Positions 42,450 through 55,558 of a stretch of 64,000 bases of DNA are shown one piece after another; the stretch's first letter is position 1; the number at the start of each line of letters is the position of its first letter. The translations under genes and the position numbers were made by a program. The notes below the pieces were generated by a model. It made no database searches, was not told the DNA's origin, and worked only from the letters and a program-made list of their open reading frames with translations. The stretch spans positions 73,002 through 137,001 of the forward strand of contig MU006119.1 in NCBI GenBank assembly GCA_010093705.1. Direction: 5' to 3'. Origin of the DNA: Patellaria atrata CBS 101060 (Eukaryota; Ascomycota; Dothideomycetes; Patellariales; Patellariaceae).

Positions 42450-43745
42450 TATATTATATTTTTTTTATTAAATTTTTTTTCTTTAATTTTTTATTTAATT
42501 ATTATTTAATAATTTTTTTCTAAATAATTAATTTTATTTATATATATTTTTTTTTAATTTATTATAATTTTATAAATATTTTATTAATTTATTAAAATAT
42601 TTAAATTTTATTATATAAAAATATTATTTTATAAATAATAAATTTTATTATATAAAAATATTATTTTATAAATAATAAATTTTATATTTTTAATTAATTC
42701 TTTAATATTTAAAAAATTTATAAATTAAGAATAAAAGAAAATAATTTTATTAATATTAATATTTATAATTTTATATTAAAGTTTAAAATAATAGTTTAAA
42801 AATTATAAAAAAATTAAATTAATATTAAAAAAATTTATTTAAATATTTTTAATTTTTATAATATTAATATAAATATCTTTAAATATAATAAAAAATTAAA
42901 ATTAAATAATATAATTAATATAAATTTAATATAAAACTTTATATTTTTATTTATATTTTTTATTTATATATTTAATTTAATATATTAAAATATTTAATAT
43001 TTAAAGATTAAAAAAATATATAAATAAATAAATAAAAATAATATTTTTTAATTATAAAATTCTTTAAATTAAATTAATAAATTAAATTAAAATAATTTAT
43101 ATAATTTAAAAAATAAAATTATTTAATAAATATTCTTTTATTAAATATTTATATATAAATAAAAATATTAAATTTAATTTATATATAAATAAAAATATTA
43201 AATTTAATTTATAATTATCTTTTTATTTATTTAAATATTTAATAAAGTCTAAATTTTCGTAAAAGATTCTTTAAAAATTATAAATATAAGAAAAATATAT
43301 TTTTAACTTTAAATATTATTTAATAAAATTCTTTATTTAATATTTTTTAATATATTTTATAATATATTTTATAAAAAGTAAATTAATTATCTTTTTTATA
43401 TTAATTAATTAAAATAAAAATTTTTATATATTTTAATTTAAATTATATTAATAATTATCTCTTATTTAATTTCTATTAACTTTTAAAAATTAGAATAATA
43501 ATTATATTTAAAAGTTTAATTATTTATTTTTATATAAAAATAGTTTTAAAGATATTATAAATTATTATAATTTTTTAAATAATTAAATTTCTTATTATAT
43601 TTAAAAGTTTAAATAATAAGAATAATTTATCTTTTATTTAATTATATAAATATAATTAATTTTAAAGAAATATATTATTATAAAAGAAAAATATATTATA
43701 TAAAAAAATATATTATTTATTAATATATATTATTTATTTATAAAT
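42450..43745 (-). mobile_element. Fot1/pogo-type DNA transposon, copy C (RIP-saturated, inverted, shortened)
   Basis: The reverse complement of about 42950-43740 matches copy B's left part (39590-40300). The reverse complement of about 42650-43060 matches the right part of copies A and B (the actattattttaaa block). Copy C therefore lies head-on to copy B. It is about 1.3 kb, so a few hundred bases are missing relative to copy A. No reading frame remains. Confidence 0.65.
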
Positions 43746-44718
43746 TATATTAAAAATATAATTATAATTTTTATAAATAATAAAAAATAAATTTAAATAT
43801 TTTATAATATTAATATTTTAAATAATTATAATTTATTTTTAATTATTTAATTTAATTATATTAAGTTTTAAAATTTTTTTTTAAAATTTTATAATAATTT
43901 TAATTAATTTAATTATATTTATTTAAAAGTTAATTTTATTAAAATTATAGAAAATATTATTATTATAATAATTATTATATTATAATTTTTTTACTTTTTT
44001 CTATTTAATAGATTTACTTATATTTAACTTATTTATATTAATATAATATTTTATTAATTCTATTAATTCTATTATTTAAATTTATAATTATTATTTTTAA
44101 TTTTTTTTTAATTTAATCTCTTTATTTAATAATAATAATATATAGTTAATAATAATAAATTAGCTTTTAATACTATAATTATTATATTAAATTAAGTTTA
44201 ATATAATTATAATCTTAAAAAAAATAATATAATATTTTAATTAAAATATAATATTAATTTAATTAATATTTTATTATAAATAATTAATTTAATATATTTT
44301 TATAAAATTATTAAAGTATTATAATTAGATAAAATTAAATTATTTAATTATTTAATTATTATTATAAATTATTAATATTTAATTAATAGATAAATCTTAA
44401 TATTAGTTTATTTAATAGATTTTATTTATAAAAATAATAAAAAGTAAAATTATTTATTTAAATATATTAAATAAATATAATTAATTAATAATTATTTAAT
44501 TATATAATTATTTACTAATTTATTATATTTAAATTTATAATAATTTATAATATATTTATAATCTTTATTATAAATTTAATTTTATTAAAATTATATATAT
44601 TTTTATTAAAAATATTATATAATAAATATATTATATAATAAATATATTATTTTAATATATTTAAATTATATATTAATTATCTCTAAATTAATGTATCTAA
44701 TATATTATAAATAGATAT
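43746..44718. other. AT desert, possible start of the chromodomain LTR family
   Basis: Almost pure A/T. A block at about 44170-44290 resembles about 62150-62280 near the last LTR-family copy, so this may be a left piece of that family, cut off by the insertion at 44719. No gene. Confidence 0.4.
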
Positions 44719-45298
44719 TATAATAGAAGTCTATATTTATTAAGACGAAATTAGATAAATTTAAAAACACGTTTAACTTCTTACTTAATATAGTTAACTA
44801 TTAAGATAGATTTAGTAAAATAATAGAATATATATAATAAAGATATTTTAAGTTAATAATATAACTTATTAACTTCTTAATTTCGAGTAATACTTATAAT
44901 AAGATAAGACGTATTATATAGAAATAATATAATAAATAAAGTTAAGTTTAAAACTATAATATCTAAATTTATAGATAAAATTAATAGTAAAAATAACTAT
45001 AAAGAATCTAAATATATAAAAGAGAGATTATCTTTAAATATTTTTATTCTTTATAATTAATTTAGTTATTTATACTCTAATTATTTTAGTTATTAATTAT
45101 TTATAATAATTAACACGATTAATAATTACTATTTAATTATTTTAGTTATTAATTATTTATAATAACTAGCGCGATTAACGATTATTATTTAAATTATATA
45201 ATTCTTTATTACTTATTTTATTTATAGTTTTTTTAAGTAATATTTCTTTTTTTTCCTTATTTATTATCTATATATTCTTATAATTTATAGCTATAATA
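44719..45298 (-). repeat. Left LTR of the gypsy fossil (3' LTR)
   Basis: 580 bp, beginning tataatagaagtctat and ending tagctataata; pairs with 51494-52073. Confidence 0.85.
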
Positions 45299-48200
45299 CT
45301 ATTCTCCCTCTTTTTAACTTTTATTTTAAGAGTTTTTTTCTTTTACTTAAATATATAATAAATATATTATCTATTTATTAAATTATATATATCTCTTTTT
45401 TCTTTCTTTCGAGATATTAAAAGCTAAATCCCGTTTAATCTATTATTAATATTATATTATTTATATTATTTTATATAATTATCTTATATTAACTCTTTAT
45501 TCTATTTATTATTATTTTTCTTATTTTTATATTATCGATATCTCTTTTAGTTTCTATTTTAAGTATTTTATTTAGGATATAAAATATAATCTTATAATAA
45601 TATAAAAGGATTAAGATAAATTTAATACTTTAAAAATTAAGCTTTATTATAAGTTTATTAAAGCTTATTTTACTTATAATAAAATGTTTATTTAAAAGAA
45701 ACGTTTAATATAATAACTTTATTTCTTTAATTAAAAGAAGTTCGAAATATCTTATTATAAGCTTAATTTTATCGAGAAACTTAAGACTTTAAAGTAAATA
45801 GTTAAAAAGCGATAAACTTTCTTAATAACTCTTTCTTCTTCTACTATTATATTTTCTTTTAATTAGTTTAATTTAAATTTCTCTATCTTTAAAAGTCTAG
45901 AATTCTCTAATTTTAATAATAAAATTATTTAAGTTTTTAATTATAATTTATTAAGTATTTAAATAGTTTCTATATATTATTTATATATTTATAATCTTTC
46001 TATTTTATTAAGTATTTATATTAACTATTTATTTATTATAAATCTAAGATTTATTCTACTTTATAAATATTTTTTTCTTTAAGTTTTATAGATTATATTT
46101 AGAGTTTAACGTTAATATATACTAGTTTTAAAAGTAATATATAGAAAATTAAGTATATCTTTATTTCTTATAGTAATTCTAATTTATAATTAACTTTTCC
46201 TTTAATCTATTTAATTTTAAAAGAGTCGATTTTCTTATAATCTAGTTTCTTATTAAGTTATTTTATTTTAAGGTTTTTTTATAATAAGTAAATTTTATTC
46301 TCTCTTTTAAAGATTAATTTTAATAATCTATATTAATTATTATATTTTATAGTCTTTATCGTCTAGAAAGCTATATCTTATAATAATTATATATATAATT
46401 TTTTAATTTATTTAACTTTTAATATTACTTCTTATAAAATACTCTAAATTATTCTCGGTTTACGATATACTTCTAGTTTAAAACTATAGTTTATATAGAA
46501 GAATAAAATCTGTATAATATCGAATTTCGCGTTATTATATATAAATTATACTATTAGTAATAACTTTATCTAATTATTTTACTAGTAATTTATATAATTA
46601 TATAAGTATTACTTTAGAGATTAATTTATTCTCTTAGTTTAACTATCTATTTATAGATAAAAGCTCGTTAATAGCTTATAATTTATCTTTAAACTCTATA
46701 TTAGAGTTTATTAAAACGCTAATTTAAATAGTTTATCTCTATTTAAGATAATCTTTTTTAATATTTAATAATTCGTTAGTATTATTTTTATTATTAATAC
46801 TACTATTTATAGTACTATTATCGTCGTCTTTATTAATATAAAATAGATAAACTTTATTAATTATTTTATAATAATTAATATCGCGTTATACTTTATTTCT
46901 ATCGTTAAATCTTTAGATTCTAATAAACTTATAATAAAGTCTATTATTATTAAGTTCTATACTCGCTTTAATAGTTTAATATATTATATTTATCTATAAG
47001 ATATATATTTTATACTCTTATTTTATACGTAATTATTATACTTTAAGATAATTTATTTTACTTTATTTTTTATCTTTAAAAAATAGTAATTTCTTAAAAT
47101 CCTTTTTAAAGTTTTATTAATATCTTAATAACTATATATTAGTACTTCGTAGATCTCTTTAATAAGAGTCTTTTATAGTATTATTAATATATATATAAGT
47201 CTATTATATAGTTATATTTTTTAAGCTATTTTTATTACTTTAAAATTATTACTTTTTTAAAACTTCTCTATTATATTATCCTTTTAATAGATATCACGAA
47301 TTTATTATTCTCTTATAGATTCGATTATTAGTATTATAGCTAATCTTAATTAATTATAGATAATTATATTACTTTCTCTCTTTAATATTATATTATATAT
47401 CGGTTTTATTTTTTTTAAATAATTAAATCTTCTATTTATAATATTAATTAGTTTATTTTTAACTTTTAGTCTATAAAATATTTTAAAGTTAAAGAATATA
47501 AATATTTCTACTTATTTTATTTATCTTTAATTTAATTTCTTTATTATAAGGAAATTTATTAGGTTTTAATAATTTAACTAAACTTTTATAGTATATTTAA
47601 ATCTTTTAAGATATAACCTTTATTATTTAAATATATCGATAATTATTAATAACTCTTTATCGTATATATTATAGTTTAGCTCTATAGCCGTAAACTTTCG
47701 TGAATAAAAGATTATTAAATATAGTTATTCTTTTTTATCTAATTAACTTATATATATATTTAATATATAATTAGATATATTTATTTCTAATACTATTAAT
47801 TTCTCTAAATTAAATATAACTAGAATAAATATTATAATAAATTTCTTTTTAAGTTTATTAAATATTCTCTATACTTTCTTTATTTAATTAAAGGTATTTT
47901 CCTTCTTTATTAATTTTAATAGCGGCGTTATTATCTTTAAGTACTCTTAGATAAATTTTTTATAATAGTTTATAAAATCTAAAAACGATTATATATTTTT
48001 TACGTTCTTTAATATTAGCTAATCTTTAATTATAGCTATCTTTTTTAGGTCTATTTATATACTTTTAATAGTAATAATAAAGTCTAGAAATTTTATTTCT
48101 TTAATATAGAATTTATACTTATCTAAATATATTAAGAGTCTCTTTTTTTATAGTTTCTTTAATACTTTTTTTACGTGCTTTTTATACTCTTTAAATATTC

Positions 48201-51200
48201 TATTTATATATACTAGTATATTATCTAGATAAGTAGTTATAAATATATTTAAATATTCTCTTAATATATAGTTAATCACTACTTAAAATATTATTAAGGC
48301 GTTAATTAAGCTAAATAGTATTATTATATATTTATATAGTTTAAACTTTATTTTTATAACTATCTTCTATTTTTTATCTTCTTTTATTCTAATTCGATAA
48401 TAATTATCTTAAATATCGAATTTCGTAAACTATTTTACTCTTTATAACCTATCTTAGATTTTTAAGATTAAGGATAATAAATATCTATTTTTAACTATAA
48501 TATTATTTAACTATTTATAATTAATATATAATCTTAGCTTACTATTCTTCTTTAATATAAATAGAATTAGTGAAGCTATCGAGTTTTCGTTAAATTATAT
48601 ATATCCTTTTTCTAAGTTAATATAAATATATTCTTTAAGTACTTTATATTATTCTCTTATTAACGAGTAAATTAGGTTAAATTATAGTTTTATACTCTTT
48701 TTTAATATTATTTTATAATCTTATATCTAGTAATTTAAAAGTATAGTCGTTATATCTTCTTTAAATAAATCTTTAAACTCGTTATACTTTTTAGATATTT
48801 TAAATTCTTCGGAAATTTTCTCTATATTTACTTTCCTAAGTTATACTACTTTTATACTTTTAAATTTATTTCTATAAATCTTTATTATCTTATAATATAA
48901 AAAATATTTTATAAATATATTAACGTCTATTTATTTAATATATTTTATTTATTTAATTTTATTCTTTTATAAGATATTTTAGTTAATCTAAATACTTTTT
49001 ATCTTTTAATTAATATTTAAATTTATTATTTATAACTAATCTATTCTTAAAATTATATTTATATCTTTTAGATTAATTATAAAAATATATTAAATAGTTA
49101 CTTTCTTTTATATATTAACTTTTATTAATATAGTTTTAAAATTAATTAGACCTTATTTATATTCTATTTCTTCGTTATTTCCTAGTCGTAGCGAGATTAG
49201 ATTCTTAAATTTTATATAAAATATACTTTTCTTCTCTATCTATTAAAGTAAGATAAACGAATTAGTGGTATTATTATTAACTAATACTATCGTTCTTTTA
49301 CTATATATAGTAATATTTATTTAAAATATTCTATTATTATTTTATAAAGTTTTAAGAAACTTAAAAGTTATATTTTTTAATTATTTTTATCTTAAGTGAT
49401 TTAATAGTTTTTTATATAATTATACGCTAGATAATCGAGTTTTATATATTTAATCTAATATAGTCTATCGTGTTTATTATAATATAGGTCTTTATAATAT
49501 TCTTTATATTTAAGCTCTTAATACTCTCTTTTAATAATTATATTATAATTAAAGTTACTTTTAATTCCTATTCTTTATCTCTATATTATATAATAGTTAT
49601 ACTATATATCTCTTATTATATATTATCCGAAGTCTTATATATTATATTTAATAATATATTTAGATACTTTTTTATCGTTTTAAAGTACTTTTATCTTTTA
49701 TAAGAATACTTTTTCTTTATAAAACTCTTTTTTTAAATCTTTATAGTACTAATAATCTATACTATATTTATAATCTTCCTATATTACTACTATATATTCT
49801 ATATAAATTAATATTTAATAGTATCGTTTATATCTAAACTTATCTATATAATTAAAACTATTATATTTTCTATAATTATTTATTAATAATTTAAGTTTTT
49901 AGTTCTTTTTAAATTTTCTTATTTCGTTTTTATAGATTTTATATCCTTTTATCTAGTATTCACCTTTAGATAAATATATATAAATAAGATTTTAATCTTT
50001 AAACTTTATTATAATCTTCTATTATTTATAGTATAAGTAGTTACTCTCTTTATATTATATTTATTAAAAGGTTAGATAGTTTTTTACTCTTAATATAAGG
50101 TTTAATTATTATTTTTTAACGATTATATCGATATTAAATTTAGATTTAATTAGTTTCTAATCTCGAAATTCTCGTTTAAGTTATTATTATTATTCTATAA
50201 TTCGATATATAAGATTTAATTTATTAAATATTTATACTTTAATTCTCTAATTCTAATTTTATACTAGATATTCTAATATTATATATATATATATATTTTT
50301 ATACGCCTAATATTATTAATTATTTAAATATTATCGAAGTATCTTCTCCTTTAGCTAATTTCCTATTATTAGAAATAATATTAATAGTCTATTTATCTTT
50401 ATTTAATAAAGTAGTAACGTTTCTTTAATCTCTTCCTTTTTTAACGATAAAACTAGTAATAGTAATATTAAATATATAACTTTAAGTTATATATATTAGT
50501 TATATCGCGAGGATAGTTATATTTTCTATAGATAATCTTTCTTAAAATATTCTATTTCTCTATATTATAAATATACTTTATTTATAAAATATTCTTTTTC
50601 TTCTTAAATAAACTATTATTATTTCTTTAACTTCTTTTATTTTATTTATTATAATCGATTAAAGTTTATTAAATCTCTTTAATTTTATTTATTTATAGTC
50701 TTTATTATCTTCTTTTTATATTTAACTATAATATTCTTCTATTCTCTCTTTTTCTATCTATATTTATATAATCTATTATCTATTCTAACTATTAAGATTA
50801 TTATATTTTATATAATTATTAATCTTTTATAATAAATTTATTTATCTTTTATTTCTTTCTTTAAATTTTAATAAAAAGCGATTATTAATAATTTATTAAA
50901 CTATTTTAATATTAATATTATTTATTAGAATATAATTATATACTTTAAAGTTAATTCTTTTTATTTAAGTTCTTAAAGCTTTTTTTTAACTATTTATTAT
51001 TTATCGACTTTTTTAAAGATATTTTTAAACGTTTCTTTAAATTTTAGAAATAACTTAAAAATCTCTATTATTTTATCTTTTTAATATTCTTTATTATTCT
51101 TAAAATAGTTTTATATAATAGATTTAAATTGTTTTAAAGCGTTTTCTTTAAGATATATTAATATATCGAGTATATATTTATTATTATCTATTAATTTTAT

Positions 51201-51493
51201 TCTTTTATAATAAATTCTTATTTAGATTAAAAATTCTTTTAATTTATCTTATTTTCTATTATATAGTATAGATTTTTTAACTTTTATAGTTTACTATTAT
51301 AATAATAATAATTATATAATAAATTATTTAAGCTAGTCTTTAAATTCTTAGATTATTTCTTTATTTTTAAATTTATTAATATATTTATATAACGTTTAAA
51401 TATATTTTTTATTTATCTTTATATTAATTATAGCTAATAATATTATATTTAGGTCTTATTATATATTTCTCTATTATATAATAGTTATAATAT

Positions 51494-52073
51494 TATAACG
51501 GGAGTCTATATTTATCGAGATAGAACTAGATAAATCTAAAAACACGCCTAACTTTTCACTTAACGTAATTAACTATTAAGGTAGATTTAATAAAATAATA
51601 AAATATATATAATAAAGATATTTTAAGTTAATAATATAATTTATTAACTTTTTAGCTTCGGGTAATACTTATAATAAGATAAGATATATTATATAGAAAT
51701 AATATAATAAGTAAAGTTAAGTTTAAAACTATAATATTTAAATCTATAAATAAGATTAATAGTAAAAATAATTATAAAGAATTTAAATATATAAAGAAGA
51801 GATTATTTTTAAATATTTTTATTTTTTATAATTAATTTAATTATTTATACTTTAGTTATTTTAATTATTAATCGTTTATAACGACTAACGCGATTAATAA
51901 TTATTATCTAATTATTTTAATTATTAGTTATTTATAATAATTAACGCGACTAACGATTATTATTTAGATTATATAATTCTTTATTACTTATTTTATTTAT
52001 AGTTTTTTTAAATAATATTTCTTTCTTTCTTTTACTTATTATCTATATATTTTTATAACTTATAGTTATAATA
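51494..52073 (-). repeat. Right LTR of the gypsy fossil (5' LTR)
   Basis: 580 bp, beginning tataacgggagtctat and ending tagttataata; it keeps slightly more G+C than the left copy. Confidence 0.85.
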
Positions 52074-52540
52074 ATAGAATCGATAATTTTATTTTATTTA
52101 TAACTTTAATTAAATCTTAATAAATTAATTAATTTAGTATTTTTTAAATAATAAAAAAAAATTATCTAATTATATATAATTAATAAATAATTTATTATCT
52201 ATTATATATTAATTATTAATAATAGAAATCTATATTAATTAAGTTTTAATATTTATTATATTAAAGAATATTTCTTTAATTAATATAACTTTTATTTTTA
52301 AATATTAATTATAATTTAAAGAAAAATATTATAAATATCTTAATATAATATAATTTAAAAAATATTATTTATTATTATAATTTTTTTATAATTTAAAATT
52401 TACTTATTTTAAATTAATTATTTTAATAAAATTAATTTACTTTTCTTTTAAAATTATTAAATATAATATTATAATAGTATTATAAATTTAATAGAAAATT
52501 TATTATAATTTTAATAAAATATAATTAATAATTATTTTTT
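52074..52540. other. AT-rich spacer, unassigned
   Basis: RIP-altered sequence between the gypsy fossil and the next LTR family. It may belong to either neighbour or to the interrupted older element. No gene. Confidence 0.4.
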
Positions 52541-55500
52541 CTAAAAATTAAAGAAGAATAATATAATTTTAATAAAATTAATAAAATTTCTAGATTAAAT
52601 TTATAAAAACTTAAATAGAAAATTAAAAGTTAAAGATAAATTAAAGAAATTAAGATAAAACTATTTAATAAACTTTTTAAAATTTTAATTTATATTTATT
52701 TAATTAATTAATAAAGATAAATTATTATATAATTAATAAAAAGAGAAATTTTATAATAAACTTTATAATAATTTAAGATTATTAATATCTTTAATAATTT
52801 AAAGATAATATTAATTAACTAAATATTTAAGATAAACCTTATAATTAAAGAATAAAAATAGTTAATATTAATTATAATAATAGATATAAACTATAATAAT
52901 ATATTTATAAATAAGAAATAATTCTTTAAAATTAATAATTTATTTAATTATAAATACTATTAAATTATTTAATTAAAATAGACTATTATAATTATTTAAT
53001 TAAAATAGACTATTATAATTATTTAATTAAAATAGACTATTATAATTAAAGATTAATAATAAAATATTATAATTTTAAAAAATAAATTATAAATTTAAAT
53101 TAATTTATAATATTAATTTAATATAAAATAATAAGATAAAGTTATTAATAAATAAAAATATAATTAATAGAAAATATTAATTAATTAAAAAAGGAAATTA
53201 TAACTATTTTAATAAAAGTAATTAAGTTTATAGACTAAAAATATTAACTTTAATCTTTAAAAGATAAAATTAAAACTATTAAATTTAATAAAAAGAAAAA
53301 TATTAAAACTTTTTAAAAAGTTAAAATTAAAATTAAGTAAATAAGTTAATATTATTAGAATTTATATAGATATCTATTTAATTAATAAAGAGAATTATTT
53401 ATAAAATATAAAATATAAATATATTATTTTAAATATTATAAATTTATATAAAATTAACTTCTTAATATAAAATTAATTTATAAAAGATAAAGACTTTTTA
53501 AATAAAGATAAAAATATCTATAAAATAATAATCTATAAAAAGTTATTTAAGAAGTATTATTATTTAACTTATATATTCTTAAAATCTATATTAGATAAAT
53601 TATTACTATTTAAAGAAAATATAAATTATAATATAATATTAAATTAAGATAATAATTTTACTATTAACCTTTTAAATAATATATTTATTAAATATTTATA
53701 GCTAATAAAGGACTATCTAAAGAAGTATTTTTAGAAAAGATTTATTATTTTAAATAAGATATTATATACGTTTTTAATATTATTTACTAAGAAGTTAAAG
53801 GAAGATTAAAGATTTTATATTAATTATAAAAACTTAAATAATATTATTAAGAAAAATAAATATCTATTATCTTTAATTAAAGAAATATTAATACGCCTTT
53901 AATAAGTAAAGATATTTATAAAACTTAATATAAAATAAGTATTCTACTAAATTTAAATAAAAAAGTTAATTAAAAATTTTATTATCTTTTAAATAAAATA
54001 TAAATTATTTAAATATAAGATATTATCTTTTATATTATATAATAATCTAATCTTATTTTAATAATTTATTAATAAAGTATTCTTTTAATACTTAAATAAC
54101 TTTTATATAATATATATTAATAATATACTAATCTATTTTAAATATTTACTAAAGTATTAAATCTATATTATAAAAGTGTTAAAAGTATTAATTAAAACTA
54201 ATCTATAAGTCGATATTAAGAAAAAGTGAGTTTTATATAATAAAGATAAAGTTTCTCGACTTTATTATTAATATTAACGGAATAGCGATAAATCTAGAAA
54301 AGACTAAAATAGTTTAAAATTAAAAGTTACTAATAAATATAAAGAAAATTTTATTATTTAATAAATTCTATAACTTCTACTAGAAATTTCTAGAGAAGTT
54401 TAGATAAATTATACGACTATTAATAATATAGATATAAAAAGGGGTTTAAAAACCACTTAAATAAAAAGAAAAAAAAATATTTAAAAAAGTAAAAAAGTTA
54501 ATTCTATTAAACTAAATATTAATATATTATAACTCTTTATTTAAGATAAAAGTCGAGTTTAATTATAGTAATAAGATTATTATAATAATTATATTATAGT
54601 TTTATAAATATATTTAAAGACTAATTACCTTCTAGACTAAGATATTATTAAAGATAAAATTAAGATATAAAATTCACGATAAGAAAATATTAGTTATAGT
54701 AAAAGTATTAATCGAGTAAAGAAGTATATTAATAGAATTATAATAAATTCTCTCTACTATAATTATTAACTATAAAGTACTAGAATATTTTACTATAAAA
54801 TAGTTACTTAATATTAGATAAACTTAATAGAATAAAGCTTTCTCTAATTTCTATTTCTAAATTATATATCGGCCTAGAGCCTAAAATATCGTAATAAATA
54901 TACTCTTTTATAAATAAGAAGACTTAAAAATAATAAAAAATAAAGATATTATAGTATAAATTTAAGTATTAATTAACTTAAATATAATAGTAGTATCTTT
55001 TTAACTTTTAATAAAATAATAATTATTACTTAAAAAGATATTTTAAAGTAGTAAGAAATATATAATCTTTAAAGAGAAAATAGTAGAAAAGTACACTTTA
55101 AAGTTAAGATTTAAGACTTAAATAATAATAGCTAAGATAGTAATAATTAAGTTTTTATAAAGGATAAAAGAAGTTAAAACTTAAAATTAAGAGTTTATAA
55201 TAATTAAAATATTAAAAGAAAGAAATAATATATTAAAGAAATATATTAATCTCGATTTTAGACTAGAACTTACGCTTATCTATTCTATAATTTTCACTAT
55301 AATTAAAAAAGAAAAGAAAGTTAGATATAAAGTAGAAGAAAGAGAAGATATATCTATAAATTTAAAATAATATATTTAAAATAAACTCGATTAGAAATAA
55401 AAGTCGCTAATAATATATTTACTAATAAATTAAATATTAGAAGTAAATCGGAAATATAACTCTTTATTAATATATTAAAAGTAAGTTAAAGTTAAAAAGA

Positions 55501-55558
55501 AATATTAAAAACTATAAAACGATTTATTTATTAAATTTAATAGATTTATAGTCCTAGA
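52540..55558 (+). mobile_element. Fossil Ty3/gypsy (chromodomain family), partial copy 1
   Basis: Aligns by eye with 55945-59550 of the next copy but lacks an internal stretch of the gag/protease part. It covers the region from gag-like to RT/RNase H-like sequence and ends abruptly at about 55558, where another copy begins. Strongly RIP-altered and broken throughout. Confidence 0.75.
52962..53043 (+). repeat. 27-bp unit x 3 inside partial copy 1
   Basis: A 27-bp unit containing ttaattaaaatagactatta repeats three times head to tail. The corresponding place in the next copy (about 57000-57040) has one unit, so the triplication arose in this copy. Confidence 0.85.

Larger units (their letters stand above)
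44719..52073 (-). mobile_element. Fossil Ty3/gypsy LTR retrotransposon with 580-bp LTRs
   Basis: Direct repeats at 44719-45298 and 51494-52073, both 580 bp, flank about 6.2 kb. A pyrimidine tract just inside the left LTR (about 45299-45318) reads as a polypurine tract on the minus strand, so the element points left. Reverse-transcriptase-like sequence is discernible on the minus strand around 48.2-48.6 kb. All parts are RIP-altered and the element is broken beyond counting. The two LTRs differ mainly by transitions. It appears inserted into older AT-rich repeat sequence. RIP makes an age estimate from LTR divergence unreliable. Confidence 0.85.

Noticed and set aside
38460-44700. Possible mitochondrial DNA insert or centromere because of extreme A/T
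   Set aside because: Alignment with the readable transposon copy A explains much of it as RIP-mutated DNA transposons. A centromere cannot be excluded, but nothing in the sequence calls for one.
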